A DNA stretch of 64,000 bases from Atrina japonica (lineage: Eukaryota; Mollusca; Bivalvia; Pterioida; Pinnidae). Where the stretch lies: positions 737,501-801,500 of the forward strand of contig BROG01000293.1 of NCBI GenBank assembly GCA_030159075.1, in the 5' to 3' direction. Positions 63,783 through 64,000 of this stretch are shown here, piece after piece; positions within the stretch are counted from its first letter, which is position 1, and every line of letters begins with the position of its first letter. The position numbers were made by a program, and so were the translations under genes. Below the pieces are notes generated by a model. The model was not told the origin of the DNA. It did not search any database and worked only from the letters and a program-made list of their open reading frames with translations.

Positions 63783-64000
63783 GTTTATTCATTGTTGTTT
63801 TACGTCCCACTCAAGAATATTTCACTCACATGGAGATGTCACCAAATGCCGGTGAAGAGCTTCAAATTTTGGGCTATGTTCGGCACTTACAGCCATTGAG
63901 CAGTGAGGGTTCTTTAACGTGCCGACACCTACTGTGACACGGGACCTCGGTTTTTACTGTCTCATCCGACAGACAGGAAATCAACCTGCCGCCGGCTGGA
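63783..64000 (-). mobile_element. SINE-1, cut by the window edge
   Basis: On the + strand begins TTTATTCATTGTTGTTTTAC and continues GTCCCACTCAAGAATATTTC as in the 40.3-kb copy. The tRNA-like head would lie just outside the window. Confidence 0.85.

Overview
Eukaryotic, AT-rich, intron-bearing, repeat-dense DNA, most likely from a bivalve or other lophotrochozoan mollusc. That reading rests on many dispersed retroelement fragments with reverse transcriptases of a Penelope-like type, tRNA-derived SINEs ending in a GTTAAACAACAA-type tail, long TA/GA/GT/ATC microsatellites, hairpin MITEs and a divergent class A GPCR. Nothing bacterial, no CRISPR array and no rRNA is visible. The species call is inference.

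Layout. 1-528 is the C-terminal part of a GPCR whose beginning lies outside the window. 0.5-13.2 kb is intergenic and repeat-rich: decayed retroelement copies, a double-palindrome element at 8.3-8.8 kb, a CRE/CCAAT cluster near 10.2 kb, and two degenerate tandem arrays at 10.7-12.2 kb. 13.2-25.0 kb and 44.05-57.38 kb are two same-orientation copies of one segment, about 31-32 kb apart. Each copy carries a gene-like unit: a PAN/apple-domain exon with signal peptide (decayed in copy 1; intact, plus an extra broken one, in copy 2), a 51-bp minisatellite, a large exon of 17-residue cysteine repeats of the GCC2/GCC3 (ephrin-receptor/TNFR-like) type, and a short last exon. A third, frameshifted relative of the last exon lies inverted at 28.5-28.75 kb. 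The 25-44 kb spacer holds the best-preserved Penelope-like RT copy (33.06-34.64 kb) and several inverted-repeat elements (29.3-30.0, 38.16-39.23, 39.53-39.87, 41.17-41.32 kb). 57.4-64 kb holds a decayed LINE, a Penelope-like copy split by a TTAA-flanked 922-bp element, and a SINE cut by the window edge.

How it fits together. The only host genes I can support are the GPCR fragment and the duplicated cysteine-repeat gene. The two copies of the latter differ by three 17-residue units inside the large exon (15 full units plus a partial one versus 12), by minisatellite length (3 versus 8 units) and by mobile elements present in one copy only. The locus is therefore a record of duplication, unequal exchange and insertion. 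The exon pair is well supported because splicing at consensus sites rebuilds a perfect 17-residue unit in both copies. Linking the PAN exon to the same transcript is inference. A false duplication from unmerged haplotypes is a serious alternative to a real segmental duplication.
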